From Harmothoe impar (Eukaryota > Annelida > Polychaeta > Phyllodocida > Polynoidae): a stretch of DNA of 64,000 nucleotides. Location of the stretch: the NCBI GenBank assembly GCA_947462335.1, contig OX381713.1:18220381-18284380 (forward strand), given 5' to 3'. Shown piece by piece: positions 20,948-40,794 of this stretch; the stretch's first letter is position 1; each line of letters starts with the position of its first letter. The notes beneath the pieces were generated by a model that worked only from the letters and a program-made list of their open reading frames with translations, searched no databases and was not told where the DNA came from. Both the position numbers and the translations under genes were made by a program.

Positions 20948-22790
20948 TAAGAGCATGCATGCATGCAGACCTCACACATCTAGAGATAATCTGCACTTTG
21001 AAATATAATATTGTTATAATGCAACTTTCTAAGAAAAGCGAGGGCAAGGCATGTGTTGTTTGCACGCAGCAGAAACAATTTAATGAGAGCATGTCCCCGA
21101 CAACTAGACCCATTATTAATAAACAGTGTGTACACTTGTGGTACAAATATAGTCGAAAGCAGTCTCGCCTATAACTTTTGAGAGATGGGTACCCCCGCCG
21201 CTTGAATACAATAATAATTTTGATGTACTATACTCACTTCCGTGTCAGATATGGACAGGCGGAAGCATATGCACATACTGAATAATGATACTATTTTATC
21301 GTTGATGTAAATGGACCAACACTGACCTGTCCAGCCATTGCCAACCAACAACGATGCTTAATAGTCCAGTATGTAATGCGGGTCAACACCTAAAATCGAC
21401 ATTGCGACATGGGCATTTTGAGCCTAAGTGACATGGGACATATCAGAGATAGTGACATGGGACATGGCCATTTCTTAAAATCGACATGGCGACATGGGTA
21501 TTTCTTAAAATCGACATGTGACATCTAGACCCCCTATGTACCAGGAGTGTGCATAAATTATGGCATTTATAATAACTCAGTTTCTGACCCACACGGCACC
21601 CCATAATGCAGACTGGTGGAGTGATGCAATGCACCCAGGGGCTGACGCTGCGGCGGCCGGGTACATAAGCCGTCAGCCGGCAGCTCCCGCCACCAGACCA
21701 CCACCACCCACCCTACAGCCACCACCACCTCCTGTCCACCACCTCCTGTCACAGGTACAACACCTCCAGGACCTGACAAGGTGAGTACTATGTGTTACTA
21801 TTAAGGGACATATGTCTCCTTGTTATGGGTTTATTATTGGATGCTGCAGGTCACACTGACATGCAGTTGTTGTTAAATAGGGAATGAATGGAGTGTGGTT
21901 GTGACCGGTACGGCCCCACTCCATGTGTCAATATGGCACTATGCCAGGCCAGTCTGGTCAGTCTACAGCTGGTCTAGACAGGTGACATTAATATAAGAGA
22001 CTGGAGTATTCATGCACTACATTCAATTTCAGCAATAATAATATTCTAAAAGTGCCCTCATAGGAAAATGCACCCAATGTCGAGAACAGCTGTATGTATT
22101 TGGGAAGAGGGATGGACTCCAGCCCCTCCCCTTTTGGTGAAACAAGTCTGATCATATGTAACACAATCGGCCAAAAAGGCCCTCTAAATAGTGCAGGGTG
22201 CACTAAGGTATCTTTTCTCAGTACATAATATTATTTTAGAATATCATTAGAAAATTCTAAAAATATGTGCAAATGGTGGGGGTGGACCCCGCCTGGATTC
22301 GCTCCTGTTTTGATTGAGGACATTTTAAACACTTTCTTACCCTACCGGCATGTCCTTTCTTTTTTTCAAAGTAGTGTGTGTCAACCTGTACAGATCGATT
22401 ACTAAATAATTGTTAGCATTATGGTTAATTAGTAACACACACACACACCAGACCGGTATAGATAGATCTACATTCCTCTGGCACAATTTTCCTAAGTATG
22501 CCTGCCTATTATTACACTGTGTACTGAATAACCCACGATTATGACACCCACTCAACCTGGTTTCTCCACACGTATTTTCCAGTTGTATGGTCAACTTTAG
22601 CTAACAGGCCAGCCAAGTATTACTATACTTGGCAGGTGAGAGATCACCATGTTTCGATTGGTGTCCCTCATTGCAGATATAGTAAAAGGTTTACAGGGCC
22701 AGTGCAGGTCCTGTTGACCCCTCTTGGGGGGGGGGGGGGGGGGGGTCCAACATGTTTGGGGGGAGGGGGGCAAAAATAAATTTGCACGCC
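20948..22790. other. No firm gene; GC-rich exon-like segment and a repeat copy
   Basis: 21,390-21,540 is a copy of the ACATG/ATTTTAAGAAAT repeat family. 21,560-21,780 is GC-rich with a proline-rich frame ending in AAG|GTGAGT, which could be a first exon, but nothing identifies it. 22,728-22,745 is a G run. The rest shows nothing I can name. Confidence 0.35.
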
Positions 22791-22796
22791 CTTGCA

Positions 22797-22942
22797 ACAG
22801 CCAATATCACTGCAACCCTGGATGACCTGACATGTGTAGATATGTCCTTTATATCTCTGACAAAGAGGACCCCGCCAGGGAGGGGGGAGAAGGGGGGGAT
22901 GTCTGCATCCCGTCTACCTGATAGCGTGATCGTGTTAACCCA
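22797..22942. repeat. Direct repeat, copy A of a 150-bp pair
   Basis: AGCCAATATCACTGCA through GATAGCGTGATCGTGTTAAC recurs almost unchanged at 23,784-23,935, about 990 bp downstream, differing mostly in the G-rich tract. It may be a local duplication or two copies of a dispersed repeat. Confidence 0.75.
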
Positions 22943-23783
22943 CCTCCCCCCTTGTAGCTAAAAAATAATCTCCCCCTAAAGAGAGGGTGCTTAAATACCG
23001 TACTCACGGGTCTTATTGGTGCACATGACCTTACTGCCTTTTCATGAGAGGAGTTGCACCATTCACCGATCGCTGAATGTCACACCCCCAAACGCACTAG
23101 TGTATAGCATTGTGAATGGCGTTTTACTATTGGAGAGGAAGCACCCCAGGGAGAGGATGAGGGTGAAAGTGAGGGACTGAGATCTATTTCAAGAAAGTCA
23201 ATCTACTAGATTTACACTTGAGTACCTATAAGTCCCCTTCAATCTGCCCTCTGAACTCAATATGTACAGAGCAGGGTTAAAAATAAGGGGGTCAAGTGGT
23301 CCAGGGTCGGATCTGAATAGGTCAGTAAGCCTCCATGGTCGACTGCACACATAGTGACACCAAGGATCTTCCATAGGTAGCTTTCATACAATGCCCTTGG
23401 GTGTACATGGGGGGAGGGCTGAAGGGCAAGCAGTCTGGGGGCCAGTGGGGCATACATTTATTTGAGACGTGGCATATTGAATCTCTGTGTGCATGCACTA
23501 GTCCATGGCCAGCAATCCCTCACCCCAGCAAATTCTTTGTTGGTCCTTTTCTATTCTAAGCATGCCCTGTCGTGGGATCTGCCGAACTATTAGTATTATC
23601 AACGATGGCTCTTCCCAGAGCGGGTTTTTTGTATGAAAGTTTTGCCTTTGACTGATGTAAACGATAAGTGTGATCATACCATACTAGTTGATCGAATGAG
23701 AGACGCTTCCCAGGGCACCCACCTCTTACCCTGGTCTCGAGGACAGAGGTCACCTATGGGGGTTCCCATATCTGGGTTAATAA

Positions 23784-23935
23784 CAGCCAATATCACTGCA
23801 CCCCTGGATGACCTGACATGTGTAGATATGTCCTTTATATCTCTGACAAAGAGGACCCGCCAGGGAGGAGAGAGAAGGGGAGGGGGGGGGGGGTCTGCAT
23901 CCCGTTTACCTGATAGCGTGATCGTGTTAACCCTT
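23784..23935. repeat. Direct repeat, copy B of a 150-bp pair
   Basis: This is the near-identical partner of 22,797-22,942. Its end (GTGTTAACCC) overlaps the start of the MITE-like unit at 23,929, so the latter may have been included in, or inserted at, the repeat edge. Confidence 0.75.
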
Positions 23936-24127
23936 TAAGGGCCGCACAGTGCTTCAATGTGATACACTAATGCAATTGGTCCTCACGAGATTTTGCGAGT
24001 ATGAATCATGCCAACCGCTTGATACCGTATCAAACCACCCGTAGGTTTGGCATGATGCATGCATGAGTGCATCATGCCAATAAAGAGTATATATACTCTA
24101 TAGCACTGTGCGTCTCTCAGGGCTTAC
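23929..24127. mobile_element. MITE-like unit with AACCCTTTAAGGGCCGCACA ends
   Basis: The left end, AACCCTTTAAGGGCCGCACA followed by GTGCT, is inverted on the right as AGCACTGTGCGTCTCTCAGG then GCTTA. The interior has ATGCATGCATGAGTGCAT-type motifs. It is related to 32,550-32,806 and in sequence to the 70-bp satellite at 8,960-10,860. Confidence 0.6.
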
Positions 24128-24364
24128 CAATGTCAGATATCGGATACGAGTACTGTAACCAGGTACTTCACACCACCAATGCTGTGATTGGGAACAGATA
24201 CAATGTACACTTTCACGTATTCCATGAATGTTATCAATTGTGATAAACCAACGTGCAGAACTTTGATATACATCAAATGTAATATATTCTCCAGTGTGAC
24301 CCTTTTGGATGAGGAAGTAGCGGGTTCATTTAAAGCATTTAATTGGTCCCTTGATTCTTCATAA

Positions 24365-24595
24365 GGCCAAAAAAGAGGTTTGTTTCAGGTAACCTGGGCA
24401 GAAAATGTAGGGTCGGTAGGTCGGATTTATTCTTTTAAACTTTTTTTTTAAACATGAAAGTACTAGCCGGCCTCTCTGAATACCCTAAAATTGACCGAAA
24501 AGTGGCAAACTTACAGAAATATCTTCAAAATTGTAGGGTCGGCCCTGTTTTGATGGGGTCGGTGGGGTGACCTGAAACAACCCTTTTTTTGGGCC
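24365..24595. mobile_element. Harbinger-like MITE, copy 1 (231 bp)
   Basis: The ends are GGCCAAAAAAGAGGTTTGTT and the complement ending in TTTTTTTGGGCC, flanked by TAA on both sides. A 3-bp TWA target and GG-starting inverted repeats fit PIF/Harbinger. Other copies are at 36,478 and 53,093. Confidence 0.65.
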
Positions 24596-24599
24596 TAAA

Positions 24600-27500
24600 T
24601 GCTGAACATTAATTTTCACTTGCTTCTCACTGATCGATTGGCATTCCATACACGTAGTGAGGCAGACTCTAGACATGGTAGTTTATACAGTGTCTACACT
24701 CATGGTATTCTGAGCCTATACTGGTCGTGCTGAAATGGGGTCTTTATAAGAATATAAAATGTCATACGAGAAAGTAGACTTGCTGCAGCCTCCTCGTTGT
24801 GCTTTATTTATATTGACCTCTTCCATTACACCATTGAACGATGCTTACATGAATTATTCATAACTTCCATTTCATAGACGTTATACTTAACTAGTCATTA
24901 GCATCAGGATATCATGATAATTAAAAGCAGAGCATTATAGTGCCATATCAAATATTTCATGAATTGTTGTCAATAATCCCAGTTGTAACTCGTTTGTTGA
25001 TAATAGAGGTATAGTGCTGCAATCTTGAATTTGGAAACAAGTGGAAGTGTATATATATTCCCAGACATATTGAGTTGGCAGAATGACACTTGTCAAAACA
25101 TAACCGTTTTGAGTCGTTGAGAGGAGTTCTCCCGGTTATTGATATGACCCTAGACCATTAAATCCGACACGCCGACATGGGACATGAGGAAAGAATAGAT
25201 AGTGACATGGGACATGAAGCATTTCTTAAAATCGATATGGCGACATGGGCATTTCTTAAAATCGACATGGGATATGGGGACGCCCCCCCCCCCCCCCCCC
25301 CATCGAGAGCCCCATTGATATAATTGAAAATAGATACAGACTATTTCGGAGGGTACACTTCATGTGTGCTCACCCGTTCTGGTTGAGGGTCAGTGATCTT
25401 TATACCTTTGTACCTAACAACCTTTCTCACATTCCTTTCTGGGGTAAATGGCTTTACTGTTATAAACGGACGAGGGGTAGTTATTATCAGACATCGGTCT
25501 AGATCTGTGGTGGGGGGGGGGGGGTGTAGTAAATGCAACACGTGTCAGAAGTAACGGTGTAGACTATGGTGGGCGAAACAGGAATACAATGTACATGCAA
25601 GAAGACTATACAGGGAGTATAGATGGGGGGGGGGGGGGTGTCCCCACGTCACAAGTCGATCGTAAAAAACGGCCATGTCGCATGTCGGTGTCGCTTAATA
25701 ATGCCCATGTCCCATGTCCATTTTAAGAATTGCTCATGTCCCCTGTCACTAACTTTTCAAGTCTCATGTCGCATGTCACTAGGTCTCATGTCTCATGTCG
25801 AGTTTTAGAAAAAGCCATGTCGCCGTGTCGAATTTAGCCATCTAGCCCCATTATACACTCCCTGCCATTTGGAAACTACTTCTACGAAACATAAACCCCC
25901 TTGGGCACTATTCCATTGATAGTCATCTGAGTAATTCGCTTATCGAATGCCCTACTGTAATACTTATCACATACCATCCTCGATCCTAATTGCCTAGTTT
26001 TGTGTTATAGAAATTATATGAAAGTCAGTAAGAGTTCATTAATCGTTGACGGTCTGCATGCATGCTAATGTAGAGAATGAGCAACAAGTAGGCATTATGA
26101 TAACATCATTCCTGGATCTTTCCATTCTTGGAAGATGTCATTTAGGACTAGATGTTGTGCTGGGAAGATTTCGTTTTAAAGCTAATAAAAACGGCCAACG
26201 GGTGTAGTCCCTGGTGTCACTGGTGAAGTCCTACATCATAATACATGTCCTGTCCCGGTGACCTGTTCATGCACAAGGCTTACTTGTGCCGCTCCCTATT
26301 GACAGGGAAGCTAAAGGTCACACATGCATACTACTGGAGTAGTATTTTATTTATATTCAGCAGTGTAAACCACACCGTATTTACATAGTGGTTAAAGTAC
26401 CAGGTATTGACCTTTCTCCTGCGTAGTGAAGTGCAAATGGTGCTATATTAAAGTAGGCCCGGTTTAGCACTAGGTGATTTTAACCCCATAGTGAGCCTGT
26501 AGGGGTTATCCTTCACTCTTTGTGGGCAGTGTCTGCATCCTTTTGGCATGGGTGCTCTCATTGATTGTAGTCTAAATGTAGAACCGGTTCTCCCACACCA
26601 CTTTTGTGGGGTAATCGCAATGTAGGTGACTCGTCTATTGACTGGGTTCAGTTGGAGCTTAAACCCGCAGATCTTACTGCACGTCCAGTAACAGTCAGAG
26701 TGCAGTCGGGACAGATACTCAGCCCTATAAATAGGGAAGCTGGGGGTATAAGTTTTCTTGTTCAGATAGCAAATAGCCATAGTATAAGTACCATGACCCT
26801 AGGATGGAGGCTGGTCCCTTGCAAATGGTGAAAAGGCAGAAATGGGGTGCCATTCACACAGCCATTTGCATTATAATGTTCATCTTCTTGACAGGATGTC
26901 TACAGTATACCATTGACCGACAATCGATAACCAATAGCCGATAACTAAAGTGATGGCACTTTAGGAGGTGTTTCATAGAAAACCTACTACATCCAATCAT
27001 TATGTTAGTAAACTGATACCTCGAGCTCTCTGAGACCTTAAGGCCCAGTAAATGTGTCACTTCACTATCTTTGACATCTCCCTGAGCCTCTTTTCCATTC
27101 TATTTTCTGAGAATTGTTTAGATATGCCGCATACAAACATGTTGTCCTCAGATGGATTCTAAAGGTAGTATCACTGGATATCACCATTGTTCTTGTAGCT
27201 AGAAATGAATCCTGGAGAAGGAAATCAAATATGGAAAATTGATAAGAGATTACAAGATAAGCCAAGTGGTGCTACTGTGTTATTGTGAAGTGTCATGTTT
27301 ACCACCATCAGGAGATAACATCAGACCACTTTAAATGTCAAATGGTTCAATAGATTACCCTCAACCATGAGCTTTATCATATGGAAGACTGCTGTTTTTT
27401 GGCAACTGTCAAACTCGGGGTTCTAACGCACCCAGATTTCCAACTTGATTGATATTTATTTACCAAAAGAATCAGTTTAAGATTCTCATAGTTTATCAAC

Positions 27501-27881
27501 AAACTTGTACATTATTTACTAAAATTGTTGTTAATAGACTACAAGTAGGAGGCATCCACTAATATAACAATTGTTTTAACTCATTGATTCTCTTTGGCTT
27601 TTCAATAATTATTATTGTTAACATCACATATTAGGTAGATCAACAACGTAACAGGCAAACCTGTTCAGTATATTACAATAATTGATCTTTTGCCCTTTTC
27701 TCTTGGCTGTCCAAATAATCATCTGTATTTTGATATAAATCATCTTGACATGGTGTCTATAGATATGTCGAGTCCAAACTAATGGCCCTATAACAGTTCT
27801 TCGTGGAAACACTACCACACACACTTATAAATAGTGTCAGTTACCTGATGATATGAGATCTCAGAGATCACCAGGCCAAGC
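24600..27881. other. No gene; two repeat copies
   Basis: ACATG-type repeats lie at 25,165-25,305 and 25,625-25,850, each beside a C or G homopolymer. The remaining 2.7 kb has only short frames without resemblance to known proteins. Confidence 0.45.
25165..25850. repeat. Two inverted copies of the ACATG / TTCTTAAAATCGACATG repeat family
   Basis: 25,165-25,305 reads GACATGGGACATG...TTTCTTAAAATCGACATGG. 25,625-25,850 reads the opposite way (CATGTCGCATGTCG...GAATTTAGCC). Both are rich in ACATG at about 10-bp intervals. The family also occurs at 21,390, 30,715, 43,137 and 54,237. Confidence 0.75.
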
Positions 27882-27885
27882 TTAA

Positions 27886-28496
27886 GGTGGGTCAATATGA
27901 TGCCTTTTTCGTCCACTGCGCCGTTTTCTGCGCAGGTACATTCTCTAGTTTGACCATAGAACACCAGGGCACCCTTGTTTCAATTTGGCCTAAGTAATAT
28001 CAAATGGTCATAAAATAGGAGTATATGGATTTTCCCTGACCGGGGCGAGAACCGCCAACCTTTGAATATAAAGGCATCCATTCTACCACTACGCTATGCA
28101 GTCTGTAGTGGTTGTCCTCATTGGAAGTCATACATAGGTAGCCCTCAGTATATTTCTATTTCTTTTCAACTTTTTTATTTCGATGGGCCTTAACCTTAGA
28201 AATATGTGCGGGACCATGTGTTGAAAATATATTCTCTGGATAGAAAACATCAAAGCCTATACTCTGGGAGAGTTATATTGAAATTTAGCTACTTTTCAAT
28301 ACAATTTCATGTAGATATGTGGCAAAACACTGTATAATCCATCACATAAGACATTAACTTAAGGCTTAAATATCTCAGAAAATAGCCCGGGACCCCCCTA
28401 TTTTCTCAGTTTCTTTGGAAAGTGTATGCTATTATCGTCTTATGGTGAAAACCTGACGAAAATCTAGCTACTTTTACATCAAGGCATTGACCCACC
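27886..28496. mobile_element. 611-bp TTAA-flanked element carrying a tRNA-like segment
   Basis: Inverted ends GGTGGGTCAAT...ATTGACCCACC lie between TTAA at 27,882-27,885 and 28,497-28,500. TTAA targets are used by piggyBac and Kolobok elements. No transposase frame was seen. A tRNA-like block sits inside at 28,033-28,100. The element ends 222 bp before the exon that starts the argininosuccinate synthase coding region. Confidence 0.7.
28033..28100 (-). repeat. tRNA-like segment (degenerate, Gly-tRNA-like D arm)
   Basis: On the minus strand it reads GCATAGCGTAGTGGTAGAAT (an A-box match, TAGCGTAGTGG) and, about 35 bases later, GGCGGTTCTCGCCCC (a weak B-box). The acceptor stem does not pair, so it is not a functional tRNA gene; it may be a tRNA-derived SINE piece or a decayed pol III promoter. 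Confidence 0.5.
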
Positions 28497-28717
28497 TTAA
28501 GTGTCACTCCACCTTCTCGACATCTCTCTATACCTCTTTTTGAAAAGGTTTTCTACGAATTGTTTGTAGATTATGTTAAGTATACATAGTCGAGAGAAAC
28601 CGGTTATGTTAATATTGTTATGCAATTGCAATGTAGAAAACATTTGTATATTTGTACATTTTGAATATGCTTCAACCATTTCTAGTATAATCAATTCTAT
28701 TGTATTCTTCACTATAG

Positions 28718-28758
28718 GTGCTTCATTGACCTTCAAACGTTGACACATCTAACACAAC
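28718..28758 (+). other. 5' UTR part of the first coding exon
   Basis: A splice acceptor (TATTCTTCACTATAG, AG at 28,716-28,717) precedes 41 bases of likely untranslated leader before the ATG at 28,759. This suggests an upstream non-coding exon that I could not locate. Confidence 0.4.
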
Positions 28759-36121
<7,363 letters not shown>

Positions 36122-36389
36122 AGGCTTAGACTGACCCGAAGTGTTCCCGTTATGCATATATTTTTTTGCGAATATTATCCAAACTCGATTAAATAGATGC
36201 TCGTTCAACCTGAAGATATTTTTATAATGTATTTTTGCACACTTTTGTAGTCAGATGTATGCACTGCAATGTCTCACCAATGTAGTCGTCCATTATCTTG
36301 ACCCATAGTTGTTATAATTCATATAATGGATTTCGTTACCGAGCCTACATGGCAAATTCAATTGGTCAGCCGAGATGTCGATCCCTGAG

Positions 36390-36395
36390 AATAAA
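36390..36395 (+). terminator. Polyadenylation signal of argininosuccinate synthase
   Basis: AATAAA lies 269 bp after the stop codon and is followed by a GT/T-rich stretch (TTTTGTATTTGTGTG), the usual downstream element. The 3' UTR would be about 290 bases. Confidence 0.75.
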
Positions 36396-36477
36396 ATGTG
36401 TTCAATTTTGTATTTGTGTGTTTAATGAGAACCTGAAGAAACCAAACAACATGCAGCAATTTCAGATGTGATAGTAA

Positions 36478-36705
36478 GGCCGAAAAAAAGGTTTGTTTCG
36501 GGTAACCCGACCCACCCAGTTAAAAAAGGGCCGACCCTACATTTTTTAAAGCAATTTTGAAGAAATTTCTAATTTTTACCACTTTTTGGCCAATTTTAGG
36601 ATATTCAAAAAAGTTGGTTAGTACATTCATGTTAAAAAAAAAAAATCCGATCTACCAACCCTACACTTTCCTCCCATGTTACTCGAAACAAACCTTTTTT
36701 TGGCC
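36478..36705. mobile_element. Harbinger-like MITE, copy 2 (228 bp)
   Basis: GGCCGAAAAAAAGGTTTGTT...CCTTTTTTTGGCC between direct TAA copies (36,475-36,477 and 36,706-36,708). It begins about 80 bp after the poly(A) signal of the preceding gene. Confidence 0.7.
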
Positions 36706-36708
36706 TAA

Positions 36709-38176
36709 TCGATGAACAGTTATCAACACTGATCAAGGGCAGTTATTGGGTGAAGGTCTGCATTAAGAGAATGATTGTAACACCTTGAAATATTCCCATG
36801 AACATCAGTCCGTGGTAGATCTTTGGTATAACAAAATAGTTTTGAGTGGCCCTGCCCCTATTAGTCAATGGAGTGATGTGTTGAGATGAAGGATACTAAA
36901 ACATGTCATATGCTTTCGATGGCTGAGCAACAGAGCTGCCACTTTTAGAAATTCCCATGCACAGTGATGCCCTCTCCAGTCAGATTCCTGGCCCCGACTC
37001 ATATCCGACTTCATAAAATTAATAAGCAAACGCTATGCACCAGTCTGATTATAATTGCTATATCCAGACAGAGAGGTAAAATGGACCACGACGGGTGGTG
37101 CCATCTCCCAGTAGAGGTCGTGGTCCAGGCAAAGACAGTCATTGTTCAGACTAACCTCCAGATGGCAACATGGTGTAGGAGAAGGACAGTACAACTCACG
37201 TAGATATCAGAGGTCGCCACCATACAACAACTTTGCTTTAGACTAGCTAGTTCGGCCGAAAAAGCAAATATAGGGAATATGGATGTAAAATTGGTCTTCA
37301 TGGGCGAATACCATGTAGAAATACATATACTTTTATAAAAGCATTAATTTAGCAAGTATTTCGGGGATTATTATGGCATTTTCTAAGATGTAATGTCCAG
37401 ACTGCTTCTGTCATACTCTGTGGTGGCAGTAGAGGTACGGGGCACACAGGGGGCCTCACTGACCCTCACTCAGCGGCACCTGCAGCCACGGGCCTGGGTA
37501 GCACACTACAGAGGCGGTCTCTTTGTGTCTATGTATCATAACTTTAAATGGCTTGCTGTAAAATACGGTAATAGATAAAGCATTAATGTGATTTTATATT
37601 ATAAGATCAATATATGAACGGTGCATTCCCATTCTTCTAGAGTCTTCTAGTAATTATTATAGTCGGTGTGGCTATTGAAATTTGGGATAGTTTGTACTAT
37701 TGCTGCGACTAAGATATTAAAGATAATAAAACAAAAGTGACATATATAGAAGGCTTATCCTCTTGGGTATCAGTATTCCAGAAATGGCACAGATATCTGT
37801 ACATTAAGTCCCCCTTTTACCTAAAACAGTACACCGTGTATGCCCTCTGAGTCCCGCTCTCCAGCCCACGTCACTGGTCTTTTCAATAGGACATATATGT
37901 AAAGTGTGTGATATTTATTAAACACATGCAGATAAAAATATATGCTCTATCAGTCTAAAAAGAGAAATAATTTATCTTTCCAACAAGGTAGGCCACATGC
38001 TGATCAACCTAGTATAACAAGTGAACTAATGTCATACAATATGAGACTCTTTCACACTGTGACAGATAGGGAGTGGTAAAAGTAGCAGGTCGTCGAACTA
38101 CCTATTTAGACTGAAGTGAAGATACATGACAGGTTGATTAGTACGAGCGGCTATGTTTAAGCTCTGACTGGAACTG
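36709..38176. other. No gene recognised
   Basis: Short frames only. I found no family motif, splice-supported exon or repeat boundary in this 1.5 kb. Confidence 0.4.
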
Positions 38177-38546
38177 CACTGATATTCCTAGGCTCCCTTT
38201 ACAACCAATTTCTCAGTCACTAGTACCTAACCTAGTTAGTCATTTCTTGGCTCCCTATATCAGCAACCTAGGTAAGTTATTATTATCAGGTTGGTCAGTA
38301 CTGACCAACCCACCTTAATCTTTTAATTTCCAGGGGGAGCCATGGAGTGGTGATAATAGTAGCTTATAGGTGGCACCAACTAGTGGTATACAAAAACAAC
38401 ACACCAATGATGAACCTAGGTTAGCCACTACTGACTGACCCCCTCAGTCATTTTTGAATATAACTTTGCCATTGTGACTGACACACATATGACGAACCTA
38501 GGATAGTCTGTACTGACTAACCCTTTCAACCTATGGATTTTCAGCG
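38177..38546. mobile_element. CACTG MITE copy 2 (370 bp)
   Basis: CACTGATATTCCTAGG on the left and CCTATGGATTTTCAGCG on the right (one base off CAGTG), flanked by TG on both sides. TCAGTACTGACCAACC and CTACTGACTGACC repeats lie inside. Confidence 0.85.
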
Positions 38547-39243
38547 TGGGCATTATTTTAATAGGAAAATCCAAAGTACATACTTTTGAGCTGCCCTTTT
38601 TAGAAATAAGATAACAACTGTTGTGGACTAATTCGTGCATATATTCCTATCGTAAAACCTCCCGTACATAGGCTGCTGCTACTCAAAGAGGACACTTTTG
38701 TTTGTAGTGGTATTAGGATAATTGTTCCAATTGTTTCTGCAAATACTTCCAGTATCTTAACTTACATCATATTGGATAAGAACACTGATAGCCCTTGCTG
38801 ATATTATTTAGGGACCGTGACCAATGATAGATGTGATACCAACCTACGATTATAACACGACACAGGGAGAACGTGCAATAAAATACAATTTCTACATTCT
38901 GAAAACAGATAGCTTTTAAAAATATCTTACTAGGATGGCATCTAATATGGTGTCTTAGTATAGGCCTACGGACAGGGTGATTGCGGGAATCTGTTACGTT
39001 TATAACATCTTTACATTCCAAATTCCTCATTACAATGATTATTAACCCTAGCGATGTTACACCTTGAGAACATGCATCAGTTGAGCAGTTGAGCTGTCTT
39101 ATCGTGACACCACCTGTTCAACAATTTGCACACGCGCAATAGTGGAGTTATGAAAGGTTTTAATGATAGAAGTCATTGAGTCCATCTTCAACTGTGACAC
39201 GGCATATTGTGTAGCACCGCATATTACCATGATAATGCCTCTG

Positions 39244-39615
39244 CACTGATATTCCTAGGTCCCTATACGACCAATATCTCATTCACTAGTATCTAACCTA
39301 GTTAGTCATTTTTTGGCTCCTTATACAACCAACCTGGGTAAGTTTTTATTGTCAGGTTGGTCAGTACTGACCAACCCACCTTAGTCATTTAATTTCCAGG
39401 GGGAGCCACTGAGTGGCGATCATAGTATCTTACAGGTGGCACCAACTAGTGGTATAAAAAGAAACACCAATGATGAACCTAGGTTAGCCACTACTGACTG
39501 ACCCCCTCAGTCATTTTTGAATATAAGTTTGCCATTGTGACTAAGACACATATGACGAACCTAGGATAGTCTAGATCTCTACTGACTAACCCTTTCAACC
39601 TATGGATTTTCAGTG
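39244..39615. mobile_element. CACTG MITE copy 3 (372 bp)
   Basis: Same ends and order as copy 2, about 1.07 kb away in the same orientation. The left flank is TG and the right flank TA, so the duplication is imperfect. It is highly similar to copy 2 throughout. Confidence 0.85.
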
Positions 39616-40090
39616 TACACGTGCTGCCCCTGTGCCATCACTTTACCCCACACCCTGTATTGCATGTGTTCACAGATGCAGCATTGGGGTTGATACTAGG
39701 TGATACATAAGTGGTGCAGGTGACACGGGGACGATACAGGCAGTAGGGCTGTGTTAAAGTTTGTATCTCAACTAGGGTGACTGAAATTGACCTCCATCAA
39801 TAATTAGCTGAAACCCTTAAATTATGTACTTCTCTTCTGAAATGGGTATATAATTACTGTTACCAAGGGTCTAAATGGAAGATAATGTAATAAAACACAT
39901 ATGTATAACATATTTGATAGCACTTCTTGGGACATAATAAGAGGAATTGGATTTTAACAGTTTCGGCAAATGTGGAAGAGCACGTGTCAAAGGATACAAT
40001 GCTGTCAATGAAAACCAATCAGGTATTATAATATGGCAAACAAAAGTTTGTTAGAAAGCGATGGCCATATAATGTAGAATCATCCTCTAA

Positions 40091-40383
40091 GGCTGTGCCT
40101 CACGAACTTGGGCCAATGTTTTCGTCTCTGACCGGGTGCCATCTTTGACTGGGTGCCATCTCTGACCGGCCTGAATGGAAATGGCTTATTTAGGGCAGAA
40201 GTAGATCGAATTTTGCTGAAAAGGTTAATGGATACTCTTTAAAGTAGTAATTAGTTGCCCATTTTTATCATCATCTTCCCTAAATAAACCGTTTTTATTC
40301 AGGCCGGTCAGAGATGGCACCCGGTCAAAGATGGCACCCGGTCAGAGACAAAAACATTGGCCCAAGCTCATGAGACACAGCCC
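40091..40383. mobile_element. Foldback MITE with TAA duplication (293 bp)
   Basis: Arms of about 100 bp are inverted: GGCTGTGCCTCACGAACTTG, then TCTCTGACCGGGTGCCATCT repeated twice, mirrored by AGATGGCACCCGGTCAGAGA to ACACAGCCC. TAA lies at 40,088-40,090 and 40,384-40,386. The doubled GACCGGGTGCCATC unit within each arm is unusual. Confidence 0.75.
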
Positions 40384-40386
40384 TAA

Positions 40387-40788
40387 GAATTTTCAAACTA
40401 ACTGTTAACAAGTTCAAAAGTTTTCCGGGCGAATACTATCCTACCCAAGTCATGGGATATCTGGATGTGTTCACGTGTCAGGTGGTAATGGGTAAGTCTA
40501 GTTACTGTAATCTGGATGTATTATTTTTCTGTTAGAAGGAACAGTAAAGGGAACCTAGAGTGGGAAGGTTTACTTGTCATCAATTATATGTCTCTCGGAG
40601 GAAGATTTAGTTTTACTGTGCGCCCCTTGTCAATTAACAGGATGTTTTGCTGGTGTATCTATTGCAAATAAGCAGTTTCATGTGTTACTAGTGCACATTA
40701 TGTATGTCAATATCATGTTTTCTCAAGTAAATGTTGAAAAAGGTGAATGTAGTTAGATTCGCGGATTTTGGATTATGTTATTTATATA
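40387..40788. other. No gene recognised
   Basis: Short unconvincing frames only, ending at the target site of the 14.9-kb element. Confidence 0.4.
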
Positions 40789-40794
40789 CATGTT

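Noticed and set aside
21560..21784. Proline-rich first exon ending in AAG|GTGAGT
   Set aside because: Only a donor-like site and GC richness support it; low-complexity protein, no downstream exon found.
26448..26780. 110-codon minus-strand frame
   Set aside because: Cys/Arg-rich but no recognisable motif; length is within chance for this composition.
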